Shown: positions 17,456-26,308 of the stretch, piece by piece
How positions within the stretch are numbered: the stretch's first letter is position 1
Layout: every line of letters starts with the position of its first letter
DNA from: CAZMGT01 sp964565895
Lineage (GTDB): Bacteria > Armatimonadota > Zipacnadia > UBA1398 > CAZMGT01
Assembly: GCA_964565895.1 (NCBI GenBank)
Contig: CAZMGT010000026.1
Span: forward strand, 1-50,017
Direction of reading: 5' to 3'
Length of the DNA: 50,017 nucleotides
Program-made: the position numbers and the translations under genes
The notes under the pieces: model-generated
What the model was told of the DNA's origin: nothing
Seen by the model: the letters and a program-made list of their open reading frames with translations, nothing else
The model's database searches: none

Positions 17456-20269
17456 ATGAGTTACGCCTGGCGCACGCGCCTTGTCGCGATGGTTTTGCTG
17501 TTTGCCCTGGTCGCTGCCGGGCTGTGCTTCGCCCAGCAGAACCGCAAGCCGTTTACCCTGCTCGTAACTATGGGCCACAAAGACCAAAAGCCCACGGCGT
17601 GGGACGGGCAGGTGAGCATTGACCAGGGGCAGATTACGCGTGTCGAGGGCTATAAGTTTAAGTTCGGCGATGCCGTGCTCTCCACGGTGGCCTGGAAGGC
17701 CTCGAGCCATACCTTCCCCCTGCGCAGGGCGGAGCAGGGGAAGATGTCCAACGTGGAGCCCGTGGGCGTGCAAATCTACGGCCTGGCCGGCCCTGCGGCG
17801 CGGGTTACCGTAACCACCAAGCAGGGCGAGTTCTCCGTGGACCTCGCCGCGTTGAAGCTGGGCGAGATCCGCGAGGAGCTCGGCGGCGCGGTGCAGGTGC
17901 GCGCTCTGCCCCGCTCGGTGCTGCTCACCGACGAATGGACCGAGGACGACTTTCCGGACATTGCCGCAGACCCCAACGGCGGGGCGTGGGCCGTATGGGT
18001 AGCGTTTAACGGCACGCGGGACGACGTCCGCCTGTGCCGGTTTACCGAGGGCCAGTGGAAGGCGTTTACCTATGTCCCCGGGGCGTCGGGCGACGTGTGG
18101 AAGCCCCAGGTGGAGGTTGACGCCCAGGGCCTGGTCTGGGTCGTATGGGGGATGCAGGTTAACGGCAACTGGGACATCTACGCCCGCGCGCTCGAGGGCG
18201 ACCGCTGGCACGACCTGGTGCGCATTACTACCGACCCCCTGCCGGACATTAACCACTTCCTTGCCCGCGACAAGAAGGGCAACCTGTGGCTGGTGTGGCA
18301 GGGCTTTCGGGGCGACAACTCGGATATTTTCCTCGCGCGCCTTTCCGGGCAGAAGTGGGGCGAGCCCGTGCGCATCAGCGAGGACCCCGCCGACGACTGG
18401 GACCCCTCCGTCGCTGTAGACAGCGCGGGCCGCGCCCACGTGGTGTGGGATTCGTATGCCAACGGGAACTTCGATGTGTTCCTCCGCAGCTACGACAACG
18501 GCAAGCTCTCGCCGGTCGTCCCCGTGGCGGCCACGCCGCGGTTTGAGGCGCACGCCAGCGTGGCCTGCGACGGGCAAGACCGCGTGTGGGTCGCCTGGGA
18601 CATCGGCGAGCCCAACTGGGGCAAAGATCAGGGGCATACGATCCGCGCCAACCAGCCTGGGGTAAACCTGTATCGTTCGCGGATGCTCGGGATTAGGTGC
18701 TATATCAACGGCCAGGCCAAGGAGCCTGTCGCCGACATTCATACCTGCCTGCCCGAGAGCGAGCGGCACCACTGCCAGCTTCCGTTTTTGTTCTGCGACA
18801 GCGAGGGCCGGCTGTGGGTCATGTTTCGGCACAAGGGCAGCGCGCGTATAGGCAAGGCCCCGCGCATCCGCATCCGCCACTTTTGGGAGGAGTACCTAAC
18901 CTACTACCAGGGCGACCGCTGGGCGCCGGCCATTTTGCTCCCCAGTTGTTGGGGCCGCAACGGCGAGTTCCCCCGCGCTTCCGCCGGCCCCGACGGCCGC
19001 GTGTGGGTCGCTTGGCAGACCGACCGGCGGGAGTACTCTAACCCGCACAAGCCCGTGCACAACGACGTCTACGCGGGGTTTATCGAGCCCGTGGGCCCGT
19101 TCGTCGAGCCCAAGCTGCAGGACCCCACGCCCCCGGAGCCGATCGTCGTTAAGCCCGGGCACCCGCACGAAGCCCAAGACGTCGCGGCGATCAGGGCCTA
19201 TCGCACGATCATCGGCGGCAGGGAGCACCGCATCGTGCGCGGCGACCTGCACCGCCATCAGGAGCTCTCCTGGGACAGCGGCGGCGGGCTGGACGGGTCG
19301 ATGTTTAACCACTACCGCTACATGCTCGACGCCGCGGCGATGGACTTCGGGGCAACCACCGACCACAACGGGGGCGGCGACTATCCCTACTGGTGGTGGT
19401 ATACGCAGAAGCTCGCCGACCTGTTCCATGTCCCCGGGCGCTACGTCCCGCTGTATGGCTATGAGCGGAGCGTGAGCTACCCCAACGGGCACCGCAATGT
19501 GTTCTACGCTCGGCGCGGGTATCCGGTAATCTCGTTTTTCACAAAGTCCACCATGCGGCCCCCGCGGCCGGGGATTGGCTGCGGCGACGTGCTCGAGAAC
19601 GACACGAAGCTGCTCTATGAGTATCTGCGCAAGTTCGGGGCGATTTGCATCTCCCACACCTCGGCGACGAACATGGGCACGGACTGGCGCGACAACGACC
19701 CCGAGGTCGAGCCCGTGGTGGAGATCTTCCAAGGCTGCCGGAAGTCCTATGAGCACAAGGGGGCCCCGCGGGCGGCCTCGCCCGACGACGCCCCGGGTGG
19801 CTATCGCGAGGCGGGGTTTGTCTGGAATGCCTGGGCGAAGGGCTATCGCCTGGGAATTATCGCCAGCTCCGACCACGGCTCAACGCACATCTCCTATGCC
19901 ATGGTCTACACCGACGACTTCTCGCGCAAGGGGATTATCGAGGCCATTCGTAAGCGCCACACCTATGGGGCGACGGACAACATCATCCTCGAGGTGCGCA
20001 TTGGCGAGCACTTCATGGGCGACGAGTTTACGACAAACCAGCGCCCGCGGCTGAAGATCCACATTCGGGGGACGGCGGAGATCGCCAAGGTGGACGTGAT
20101 CAAGAACAATACCTACGTCTACACGGTGGACCCTCAGGGGTCAACGGTGGACCTGGAATACGAGGACCTAAAGGCCGAGCCCGGGGTGAGCTATTACTAC
20201 GTCCGCGTGCAGCAGGAAGACGGGCAGATCGCCTGGGGCTCGCCGATGTGGGTGCACTATCAAGGCTAG
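17456..20269 (+). CDS. Exported beta-propeller plus PHP/DUF3604 metallohydrolase-like protein
   Basis: The 937-residue protein has a Sec signal (RLVAMVLLFALVAAGLCFAQ), then about five blade-like repeats of the form W.PQV.VD..G..WVVW (PDIAADPNGGAWAVWVAF, PQVEVDAQGLVWVVWGMQ, PSVAVDSAGRAHVVWDSY). From about residue 600 comes a PHP-type domain of the DUF3604 kind, with metal-ligand candidates GDLHRHQELSWDSGG, GATTDHNGGGDY, ISHTSATN and ASSDHGSTHISYA. The role may be phosphoester or carbohydrate-ester hydrolysis outside the cytoplasm. I chose ATG 17456, with GGAGG seven bases upstream, over an upstream GTG at 17369, because the signal peptide starts there. The domain order is clear; the activity is not proven. 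Confidence 0.88.
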   Translation: MSYAWRTRLVAMVLLFALVAAGLCFAQQNRKPFTLLVTMGHKDQKPTAWDGQVSIDQGQITRVEGYKFKFGDAVLSTVAWKASSHTFPLRRAEQGKMSNVEPVGVQIYGLAGPAARVTVTTKQGEFSVDLAALKLGEIREELGGAVQVRALPRSVLLTDEWTEDDFPDIAADPNGGAWAVWVAFNGTRDDVRLCRFTEGQWKAFTYVPGASGDVWKPQVEVDAQGLVWVVWGMQVNGNWDIYARALEGDRWHDLVRITTDPLPDINHFLARDKKGNLWLVWQGFRGDNSDIFLARLSGQKWGEPVRISEDPADDWDPSVAVDSAGRAHVVWDSYANGNFDVFLRSYDNGKLSPVVPVAATPRFEAHASVACDGQDRVWVAWDIGEPNWGKDQGHTIRANQPGVNLYRSRMLGIRCYINGQAKEPVADIHTCLPESERHHCQLPFLFCDSEGRLWVMFRHKGSARIGKAPRIRIRHFWEEYLTYYQGDRWAPAILLPSCWGRNGEFPRASAGPDGRVWVAWQTDRREYSNPHKPVHNDVYAGFIEPVGPFVEPKLQDPTPPEPIVVKPGHPHEAQDVAAIRAYRTIIGGREHRIVRGDLHRHQELSWDSGGGLDGSMFNHYRYMLDAAAMDFGATTDHNGGGDYPYWWWYTQKLADLFHVPGRYVPLYGYERSVSYPNGHRNVFYARRGYPVISFFTKSTMRPPRPGIGCGDVLENDTKLLYEYLRKFGAICISHTSATNMGTDWRDNDPEVEPVVEIFQGCRKSYEHKGAPRAASPDDAPGGYREAGFVWNAWAKGYRLGIIASSDHGSTHISYAMVYTDDFSRKGIIEAIRKRHTYGATDNIILEVRIGEHFMGDEFTTNQRPRLKIHIRGTAEIAKVDVIKNNTYVYTVDPQGSTVDLEYEDLKAEPGVSYYYVRVQQEDGQIAWGSPMWVHYQG

Positions 20270-20298
20270 CGCCAGACGCGCAGCGAGCAGCTTTTGCG

Positions 20299-20329
20299 GG
20301 CCGGCTCGGTTCGGGCCGGCCTAAATTTT
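20299..20329. terminator. GC-rich hairpin between convergent genes
   Basis: GGCCGGC and GCCGGCC form a 7-bp stem with a 9-base loop, followed on the plus strand by TAAATTTT. It ends the plus-strand propeller/PHP gene and touches the stop codon of the minus-strand gene, so it may serve both directions. The U-tract is weak. Confidence 0.5.
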
Positions 20330-21817
20330 CGCCTGCGAGGCGTAAACGCGGCTGTCTGTTACGAGCTGCTCCGGCGGCGGGGTGACCTCGTCCTCGCCCT
20401 CGTGCACCACGTCTATCCCCAAATAGCGGCACAGCCGCGCGATGTCTTCCATCTGGTTGCCGTAAAAGAGCACGCGGTGCAGGCCAAAGTGCCAGTTTTC
20501 GGCCATCTTGCGCACCCCGCGGACAACCGTTTTCACCTTTGTCCGGCAGCCGCGGTCGACATCTGGGTTGTCTACGATCGTGCCCGTGGAGAGGAGCATG
20601 GTGTGGTCGCCCACGAGCTTGGCCACGGTTACCTCCTGCCCCACGCGCAGCTTTACCTGAAGCGACGCCCCGCGCAGGTCCTCGAGGTGGCTGCGGATGA
20701 TATATGGGCACTGCTCGCCTTCCGGGCCATCCATGTTCAGCGCGCAGACGCAGTGGGCGTGGATTACCGCGTTGTCTGAGAAATCGAGGACGGGGTCGCT
20801 GACAAACCCGGGCTTTTCGTTGAGAAACTGAAACATAAGATAGGTCATGCTCGAGGGCAGGTCGGCCTCGCAGATGCCGCCCAGGCCCTCGCTGTTCAGC
20901 CGCGAAAAGCCGAGGCAGGGATAGGCCAAGCCGCGGCCGATAAGCCCCATGCCCAGGCAGTTTATGGCAATTAGGTCCGCATCCTCCTCGCGCAGCAGGT
21001 CGCGTATGGCGATATACATCCGCGCCGCTTTGGCGATGTCCTCGCGGCTGGGCTCGACGNNNNNNNNNNTCCTCTCCGCCTCGGCAATCCAGCGCTGGGC
21101 GTCGTGCTCGACGAGGGATTGGTCCGCGGCGCGAAATGCCGCGCTTAGCCGGTCCAGCCCGATGGGTTTGATCTCCGTGCCAAACTTCTCCCGAATTCGC
21201 GCAACGTACTCGCTGTTCGGCGGGCGGTTGTGCACGAGGAGGATTTTTGCCCCGCGCAAATAGTGCAGCGCGCGAAACGCCTTTAGCGGCGAGAGAAGGT
21301 CCGCGAAGCTGCTCGTAGCCACGAGATCGACGTTTGCCCCGCGCTTGTGCAGCGCGGCCACGGTGGTCCACTCATGGCCGGAGTAAGGGAGGGAGAAGAG
21401 CACCGTGGGGCGGCCCAGGGCCAACAGCTCGCCGAGCAGCGGGCCCGTGCCCAAGCTCATGTGCACGGCGACGATTCCCGCAACGCCGCGCAGCTTCTCC
21501 CGCGCGGCAGCAGCTTGGGCGGCGTTTGTGACAAGCCCCGCGTCGACGAACCTTATCCCGCGCAGCTCGCGCTCGAGCCGGGCCATTTCGCGCTCGATTT
21601 CGCGCAGGTCGCGCTGAATGCTGCGCGCCGGGTTAGGCCAGCCTGCGCGCGGCCGGGCAAGATACACCCGGCCCACGGGCGCGGGCGCTCTCCTGTGCGC
21701 GGGCAACCAGGGCTGCGGGGCGGCCCGCGCTGCGGCGCTTGCGCCATAGCCTAGGCATGCGGCACAGCCTGTTGCCGTTGCTTTGAGAAAGTCCCTGCGG
21801 CTCAGCTTGGGGCTCAT
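20321..21817 (-). CDS. Tat-exported L-fucose/arabinose isomerase-like protein (with assembly gap)
   Basis: The product of about 498 residues starts with a clear Tat signal (KLSRRDFLKATATGCAACLG). The body resembles the fucose-isomerase fold: an N-terminal domain with LVTNAAQAAAAREKL and VAVHMSLGTGP, and a C-terminal part with LIAINCLGMG and EGLGGICEADLPSSMTYL. In cytoplasmic relatives this last region lines the metal and substrate site. Ten N bases at 21060-21069 interrupt the coding region, but the frame resumes correctly, so the gap is probably about the size shown. A Tat-exported member of this fold is unusual. It could bind rather than isomerise sugars. The only same-strand neighbour within 3 kb is the sulfatase. 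Confidence 0.72.
   Translation of the reverse strand: MSPKLSRRDFLKATATGCAACLGYGASAAARAAPQPWLPAHRRAPAPVGRVYLARPRAGWPNPARSIQRDLREIEREMARLERELRGIRFVDAGLVTNAAQAAAAREKLRGVAGIVAVHMSLGTGPLLGELLALGRPTVLFSLPYSGHEWTTVAALHKRGANVDLVATSSFADLLSPLKAFRALHYLRGAKILLVHNRPPNSEYVARIREKFGTEIKPIGLDRLSAAFRAADQSLVEHDAQRWIAEAERXXXXVEPSREDIAKAARMYIAIRDLLREEDADLIAINCLGMGLIGRGLAYPCLGFSRLNSEGLGGICEADLPSSMTYLMFQFLNEKPGFVSDPVLDFSDNAVIHAHCVCALNMDGPEGEQCPYIIRSHLEDLRGASLQVKLRVGQEVTVAKLVGDHTMLLSTGTIVDNPDVDRGCRTKVKTVVRGVRKMAENWHFGLHRVLFYGNQMEDIARLCRYLGIDVVHEGEDEVTPPPEQLVTDSRVYASQAKI
21060..21069. other. Assembly gap (10 N)
   Basis: A run of ten undetermined bases lies within the fucose-isomerase-like gene. Both flanks read in the same frame, which suggests that little or nothing more than the shown length is missing. 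Confidence 0.98.
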
Positions 21818-21986
21818 TGCGCTCCCTCCTCGGCGCCCGGAGGTTTGCCGCCGGGCGTTGTGTCCTTCTCCGTATGGTTTGGTGGAGGGCGTTTCGCGCT
21901 GTGCGCGCCGTTGTCCTTGCGGATTGTTGCAGACAGGCCCGCACAGGGAGAACTTTTTCTCCTCCGCGGCAGTCAGAAAGGCAGCG

Positions 21987-23189
21987 ATGGTGTTCTGGAA
22001 AGATGGTGCGGTGCGCGCGAAGTGGGTCTGCCTGCTGGCGACGGTGTTGCTTGCGCTTGCCCTGCCTGGGGCGGGCGAAGGGGTTGTCTTTTACGTAAAC
22101 GCCGAGAATACGAAAGGCCCGTGGGACGGGAGATCGTGGGCCACGGCGTTCGCCTCGCTGCAGGAGGCGATCGACGCCGCTTTTGCAGCAGGCGGGGGCG
22201 AGGTTTGGGTCGCCAAGGGCGTATATAAGCCGACGAGCGGGGGCGAGCGCAGCGCGTCGTTTGTGCTTAAGCCGGGCGTGAGGGTTTACGGCGGCTTTGC
22301 CGGCGGCGAGCGCACGCGCGCACAGCGCGACCCAGGCGCCAACGCGACAATCCTCAGCGGCGACATCGGCCGCCCAGGCGACCCGAGCGACAACTGCTAT
22401 CACGTGCTCGTTGGGGCCGACGATGCGCTGCTCGACGGCTTTGTAATCGCCAACGGCAATGCTAACGGCACGGGCTACGACGGCAAGGGCGGGGGGATGG
22501 TTAACTATCGCCGCGGGTTCGTTCTCCAGCGAACGGGCCGGCCGCGCCGCGGCCCTAGCGCGAGGGAAGAGCAGCACGCGGGCTTCTCGCCGGCGATAAT
22601 AAACTGCACGTTTTCCAACAACTTCGCCCGCGAGGGCGGCGCCATCTATAACTACGACGACGCCTGCCCGACGATGGCCAACTGCACGTTCTCCGCAAAC
22701 CGCGCGCAAAGCGGCGGGGCAATCGTCAACCGCGACGGCTCAAACGCCGCAATTCGCCGGTGCACTTTCGCGAGCAACCACGCCACGCTGCGCGGCGGGG
22801 CGATTTTCAACGACTACGGCTCCTCGCCGGAAATTGAACAGTGCGTGTTTCGCAACAACACAAGCGACGGCTACGGCGGGGCGATCTATACGGACGACGC
22901 GGCGTCGCAAATCGGCCATACGAGCCCGCGCATCGCCGGCTGCCGCTTCGAGAACAATCGCGCCAGGCTGCGCGGGGGAGCAGTGGCTAACTTTAACAAG
23001 TGCACGCCGAGCATCGTTAGCTGCACGTTCTCGGGCAACTTCGCAGGCCAGGGCGGCGGAGCAATAAGCAATGACTACCACGTGCGCGCAGAAATTGTCG
23101 GCTGCGCTTTTGAAAACAACTCCGCCGGCGCGGGCGAGAGCGATGTCAGTTGCGACGAGACCTCGGCGGTGCTTAGCCGCTTGCCATAG
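21987..23189 (+). CDS. Secreted right-handed beta-helix repeat protein (copy 1)
   Basis: The 400-residue protein has a Sec signal (WVCLLATVLLALALPGAGEG). Next comes an N-terminal block shared with the next gene (FYVNAENT, DGRSWATAFASLQEAIDAA, LSGDIGRPGDPSDNCYHV), then repeats of the polymorphic outer-membrane type (GGAIYN, INCTFSNN, GGAIVN). These repeats form a parallel beta-helix typical of surface polysaccharide-binding or lyase proteins. Unlike its neighbour it ends abruptly after the repeats (VSCDETSAVLSRLP) without the usual C-terminal cap. I chose ATG 21987, with AAAGG seven bases upstream, over an upstream ATG at 21783 that would overlap the divergent Tat protein. No catalytic residues could be named. 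Confidence 0.83.
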   Translation: MVFWKDGAVRAKWVCLLATVLLALALPGAGEGVVFYVNAENTKGPWDGRSWATAFASLQEAIDAAFAAGGGEVWVAKGVYKPTSGGERSASFVLKPGVRVYGGFAGGERTRAQRDPGANATILSGDIGRPGDPSDNCYHVLVGADDALLDGFVIANGNANGTGYDGKGGGMVNYRRGFVLQRTGRPRRGPSAREEQHAGFSPAIINCTFSNNFAREGGAIYNYDDACPTMANCTFSANRAQSGGAIVNRDGSNAAIRRCTFASNHATLRGGAIFNDYGSSPEIEQCVFRNNTSDGYGGAIYTDDAASQIGHTSPRIAGCRFENNRARLRGGAVANFNKCTPSIVSCTFSGNFAGQGGGAISNDYHVRAEIVGCAFENNSAGAGESDVSCDETSAVLSRLP

Positions 23190-23198
23190 GTGGGCGCG

Positions 23199-24698
23199 AT
23201 GGGTGGGCAAAGGCTAGCAGTGGCGCTATGCGGTGCGCTTTTCGCTTGCTCTGGGGCGTGGGCCGTTGTTTACGTCAACGCCGACAACGTCGCCGGCCGG
23301 CAGGATGGCCGGTCGTGGGCCACGGCGTTTGCCTCGCTGCAGGAGGCGATCGACGCCGCGGCCGCCGCGGGCGGCGACGAAGTGTGGGTTGCCGCGGGGA
23401 CCTATCGCCCGAGCGGAGAGGCCGACCGCGCGGCGGCGTTTTACCTTAGGCCCGGGGTAGAGCTTTATGGAGGCTTTCGCGGGACGGAAAAAAGCCGCGC
23501 CGAGCGCAACTGGAAGGCGCAGCGCACCGTGCTCAGCGGAGACATTGGGCGCCCGGGCGAGCTTAGCGACAATTGCTATCACGTGGTTATCGGAGCGGAT
23601 GGCGCGGTGCTCGACGGCTTTGTCATTACATGGGGCAACGCGCACGACCGGGCAGGCTTTGGTGGCCGCGGGGCGCGCCGACCGATGCTCGGCGCGGGGC
23701 CGCTTGCCCCACGCGGCGCGGGCGGGCAGCACATTACCCCAGAGATCATCCTAAGCCAGCTCGGGGCACGGCGCTGCGGCGGGGGAATGTATAACTTCCG
23801 CGCTTCGCCAGTGGTCGCCAACTGCCGGTTTGTGGGGAATTTCGCGGGAAAGGGCGGCGCGATGTATAACGCGTCTGGCTCTTGCCCCAAGGTGGTCAAC
23901 TGCACGTTTTCCGAAAACGGCACGCGCAGCGGCAGCGAGAACGTTCGCGGGGGCGCCGTGGCCAACGACCTGGGCGCGCACCCAGTGTTTGAACGCTGCC
24001 TTTTTCTGCGCAACGCGACGATGGGCAAAGGCGGAGCGATCTACAACGACTTTGGCTCGTCGCCGATTTTCCTAAACTGCGTGTTTTTTGAAAACTTCGC
24101 GCGCGTGCGCGGCGGCGCGTTGGCCAACGACGGCGGCTCCTCGCCGATTCTCATTAACTGCACGCTTGCTCAAAACCGCGCGGGCGACTTGGGCGGCGCG
24201 CTGTATAACGGGACGCACAGGGCAGGCACGCCAGGACCCGCTCCGGCGCTCATTAACTGCATCCTCTGGGCGAACAGCACACCCTATGGCCCTCTCTCCT
24301 TAAGCTCCTGGCACGAGGACGAGCCAAATGTCGCTTACTGCGACGTTCAAGGGGGCTACCCTGGCGAAGGGAACATCGCCGCGGACCCGCTGTTCGTCGC
24401 GCCCGAGCGCGGCGACTTTCGCCTGCGCTCAGGTTCGCCGTGCATAGATGCCGGCAAGGGCGGGCTGACCTCCGCTGAGGTGAGCGCGCTGCTCCGCCGC
24501 TGGCTAGGCAGCATGCCCCCGTTTGAGCAGGCGCAACTAGCGCGGCTTAGGGAGCTGGGCTTGGCCGCCCTGCACATTCCGCAGCGAGATGCCGCAGGCC
24601 GCCCCCGCTGCGACGCAGTGCAGGCAAAAAACGGCCCCGCGGCGGGCAACCCGCCCGTGGATATCGGCGCTTACGAGTGGCAGCCGGGGGAGCAGTAG
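23199..24698 (+). CDS. Secreted right-handed beta-helix repeat protein (copy 2)
   Basis: The 499-residue tandem paralogue of the preceding gene has a signal peptide (LAVALCGALFACSGAWA), the same N-terminal block (VYVNADNV, DGRSWATAFASLQEAIDAA, LSGDIGRPGELSDNCYHV) and POMP-like repeats (GGAMYN, VNCTFSENG, GGAIYNDFGSSPIFLNC). It keeps the full C-terminal cap, INCILWAN, YCDVQGGYPGEGNIAADPLF and SPCIDAGKGG, usual in choice-of-anchor beta-helix proteins. It starts ten bases after the first copy's stop. At 23313-23359 and 22134-22180 the two genes match at 46 of 47 bases, so the duplication is not ancient or has been homogenised. Probably surface-located carbohydrate binding or cleavage. Confidence 0.85.
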   Translation: MGGQRLAVALCGALFACSGAWAVVYVNADNVAGRQDGRSWATAFASLQEAIDAAAAAGGDEVWVAAGTYRPSGEADRAAAFYLRPGVELYGGFRGTEKSRAERNWKAQRTVLSGDIGRPGELSDNCYHVVIGADGAVLDGFVITWGNAHDRAGFGGRGARRPMLGAGPLAPRGAGGQHITPEIILSQLGARRCGGGMYNFRASPVVANCRFVGNFAGKGGAMYNASGSCPKVVNCTFSENGTRSGSENVRGGAVANDLGAHPVFERCLFLRNATMGKGGAIYNDFGSSPIFLNCVFFENFARVRGGALANDGGSSPILINCTLAQNRAGDLGGALYNGTHRAGTPGPAPALINCILWANSTPYGPLSLSSWHEDEPNVAYCDVQGGYPGEGNIAADPLFVAPERGDFRLRSGSPCIDAGKGGLTSAEVSALLRRWLGSMPPFEQAQLARLRELGLAALHIPQRDAAGRPRCDAVQAKNGPAAGNPPVDIGAYEWQPGEQ

Positions 24699-24702
24699 CA
24701 GC

Positions 24703-24786
24703 CGCCCGCCGAGCGGGCGTAGCTAGCCCTGGCAGAGTCTGCCCCCCCGCGGCCGGGCGCTCTCGCGGTGCCGGCCGCCGCGGGGG
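24703..24786. terminator. Two GC-rich inverted repeats between convergent genes
   Basis: CGCCCGC-CGA-GCGGGCG (24703-24719) is a perfect 7-bp hairpin. A second, imperfect one pairs 24744-24756 with 24771-24786 (CCCCCGCGGCCGG against CCGGCCGCCGCGGGGG, three extra bases). There is no U-tract. Their position between two converging stop codons makes a transcription-end role likely. Confidence 0.45.
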
Positions 24787-24818
24787 CGCAAACGCAAAGC
24801 GGGCGAGCTAGAGGGCAG

Positions 24819-26195
24819 CTAGGCGGGCGGGACAAAGTCGTCGCCCGTGTCGGCGATCCACTGCGCGAGCAGCGCCCGGTGCTCGCGCAGAATGCCCGCC
24901 GCGGCCGGCTCGCGGGCGAGGTTGCGCGTCTCGCCCGGGTCTTGGCTAAGGTCAAACAGTTGCTCGGGGTTCTCCCCGCCGTTAAACACAATGTACTTAT
25001 AGCGCTTGGTGCGCAGCATTCGCCCCTGGCGCTCGCGTATGCCGAAGCGGGAGATCTCGCCCACAACAAACTCATGCCCGCGCGCCTCGCGCCCCTCGAT
25101 AAACGGGCGCAGGCTTATTCCGCGCACGCCCGCGGGGGGCTCGATCTCCGCGTAGTCGCACATTGTGGGGAGGATGTCGATGCCCGAGACGAGGTGTGTG
25201 CGGTCTACGCCGCCCGCCGGGGTAACGCCCTTCCAGGCGAAGATTAGCGGGACTTTGCTTGCCTCCTCATAAAACGAGGTTTTCTGGACCCAGCGGTGGG
25301 CGGCCATTCCCTCGCCGTGGTCGCTGGTAAACACAATGAGCGTTTGCTCCTCAAGCCCGGCTTCGCGCAGGGCGGCGAGAACCTTGCCCACGGCGCGGTC
25401 GACCATCTCGCAGAAGCGCAAGTAGGCGCTGAGGTAATATCGCCAGTGCTCGGGGGTCCAGCGCGCGGCGATGGCCACGGCCTGCGAGCCAAGGCCAAAT
25501 CCCTTCTCGCGCCACTCTTTTACATACTGCGGCTCGTTTGGGTCGACGTTAAAGTTTGGCGGGAGAGGCGGATACTGCTCGACCTCGGGGTGCGCCTGCG
25601 GTTCTTTGTGCGCGCGAATCCACGAGCAGATGTCGTGCGGGTTCATAAACGAGGCGGCAAGGAGGAACGGCTGCTTGGGCCTTTGGCGGAGGAACTGGGC
25701 GCAAGCCTCGCCCAGCGGGTCGTCCATCTTCGCCCCCAGGCTGTGCCCGCCGATGAGGAAGTCGAACCCTACCGTGTCGCCCGGGCGCGGGATGTAGCGC
25801 GGAAGATGCCACTTCCCACCCCACACCGTGTGATAGCCCGCCGCGCGGAACACCTGCCCCATGTTGGCGATCGCCCTATCCGGCGCCATGCCGTTCCAGC
25901 GCACGCCGGTTTCGTGAGGCATGCGCCCGGTGAGCAGGCTGCTGCGCGAGGGCGAGCACAGGGGAAAGGTGCAATAGGACAGCTCAAAGCGCACGCCCGC
26001 CGCGGCAATGCTGTCCATCGCCGGGGTGTGCAGGTGTGGGTTGCCATAGGCGCTCATCGCGCGCAGGTGCTGCTGGTCGGTAAACATAAACAGGATGTTC
26101 GGGCGCGGGCGTGGCTTTTGGGCATAGGCCTTGGCGGCGACAAGCGAGCCGGCGAGCCCGCCGAGAATCTCGCGAACAAACTGCCGTCGGTCCAT
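24819..26195 (-). CDS. Tat-exported sulfatase
   Basis: The 458-residue formylglycine-dependent sulfatase has the signature CSPSRSSLLTGR, with Cys80 the residue converted to formylglycine. Asp40 (FMFTDQQ) and the later FTSDHGEGMAAH supply metal ligands. The N-terminus is a Tat signal (MDRRQFVREILGGLAGSLVA). The order of motifs resembles heparan N-sulfatase and iduronate-type S1 sulfatases that act on sulfated sugars. GGAGG lies seven bases before the ATG. It forms a minus-strand series with the ThuA gene and two Gfo/Idh/MocA genes. No sulfatase-maturing enzyme is encoded in the window. The precise substrate is unknown. Confidence 0.93.
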   Translation of the reverse strand: MDRRQFVREILGGLAGSLVAAKAYAQKPRPRPNILFMFTDQQHLRAMSAYGNPHLHTPAMDSIAAAGVRFELSYCTFPLCSPSRSSLLTGRMPHETGVRWNGMAPDRAIANMGQVFRAAGYHTVWGGKWHLPRYIPRPGDTVGFDFLIGGHSLGAKMDDPLGEACAQFLRQRPKQPFLLAASFMNPHDICSWIRAHKEPQAHPEVEQYPPLPPNFNVDPNEPQYVKEWREKGFGLGSQAVAIAARWTPEHWRYYLSAYLRFCEMVDRAVGKVLAALREAGLEEQTLIVFTSDHGEGMAAHRWVQKTSFYEEASKVPLIFAWKGVTPAGGVDRTHLVSGIDILPTMCDYAEIEPPAGVRGISLRPFIEGREARGHEFVVGEISRFGIRERQGRMLRTKRYKYIVFNGGENPEQLFDLSQDPGETRNLAREPAAAGILREHRALLAQWIADTGDDFVPPA

Positions 26196-26308
26196 CGTTT
26201 TCCTCCTAGAAGTCCGCTGCCGGTTGCTGTTTGTCCCACAGGGGACCGAGGCGCGAGGGCGGCAGGCATGGCGCCTGCCGCCCTCCGCACTTCCGCTGCC
26301 GATGAGCT

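Noticed and set aside
16241..18880. An 879-codon minus-strand open frame
   Set aside because: It is antisense to the Tat oxidoreductase and the propeller/PHP gene, both with clear family motifs; long antisense frames are expected at this GC content and the translation is a low-complexity Ala/Arg/Val mix.
21060..21069. A frameshift or pseudogene at the N run
   Set aside because: The frame is the same on both sides and the family features continue, so it is an assembly gap rather than a broken gene.
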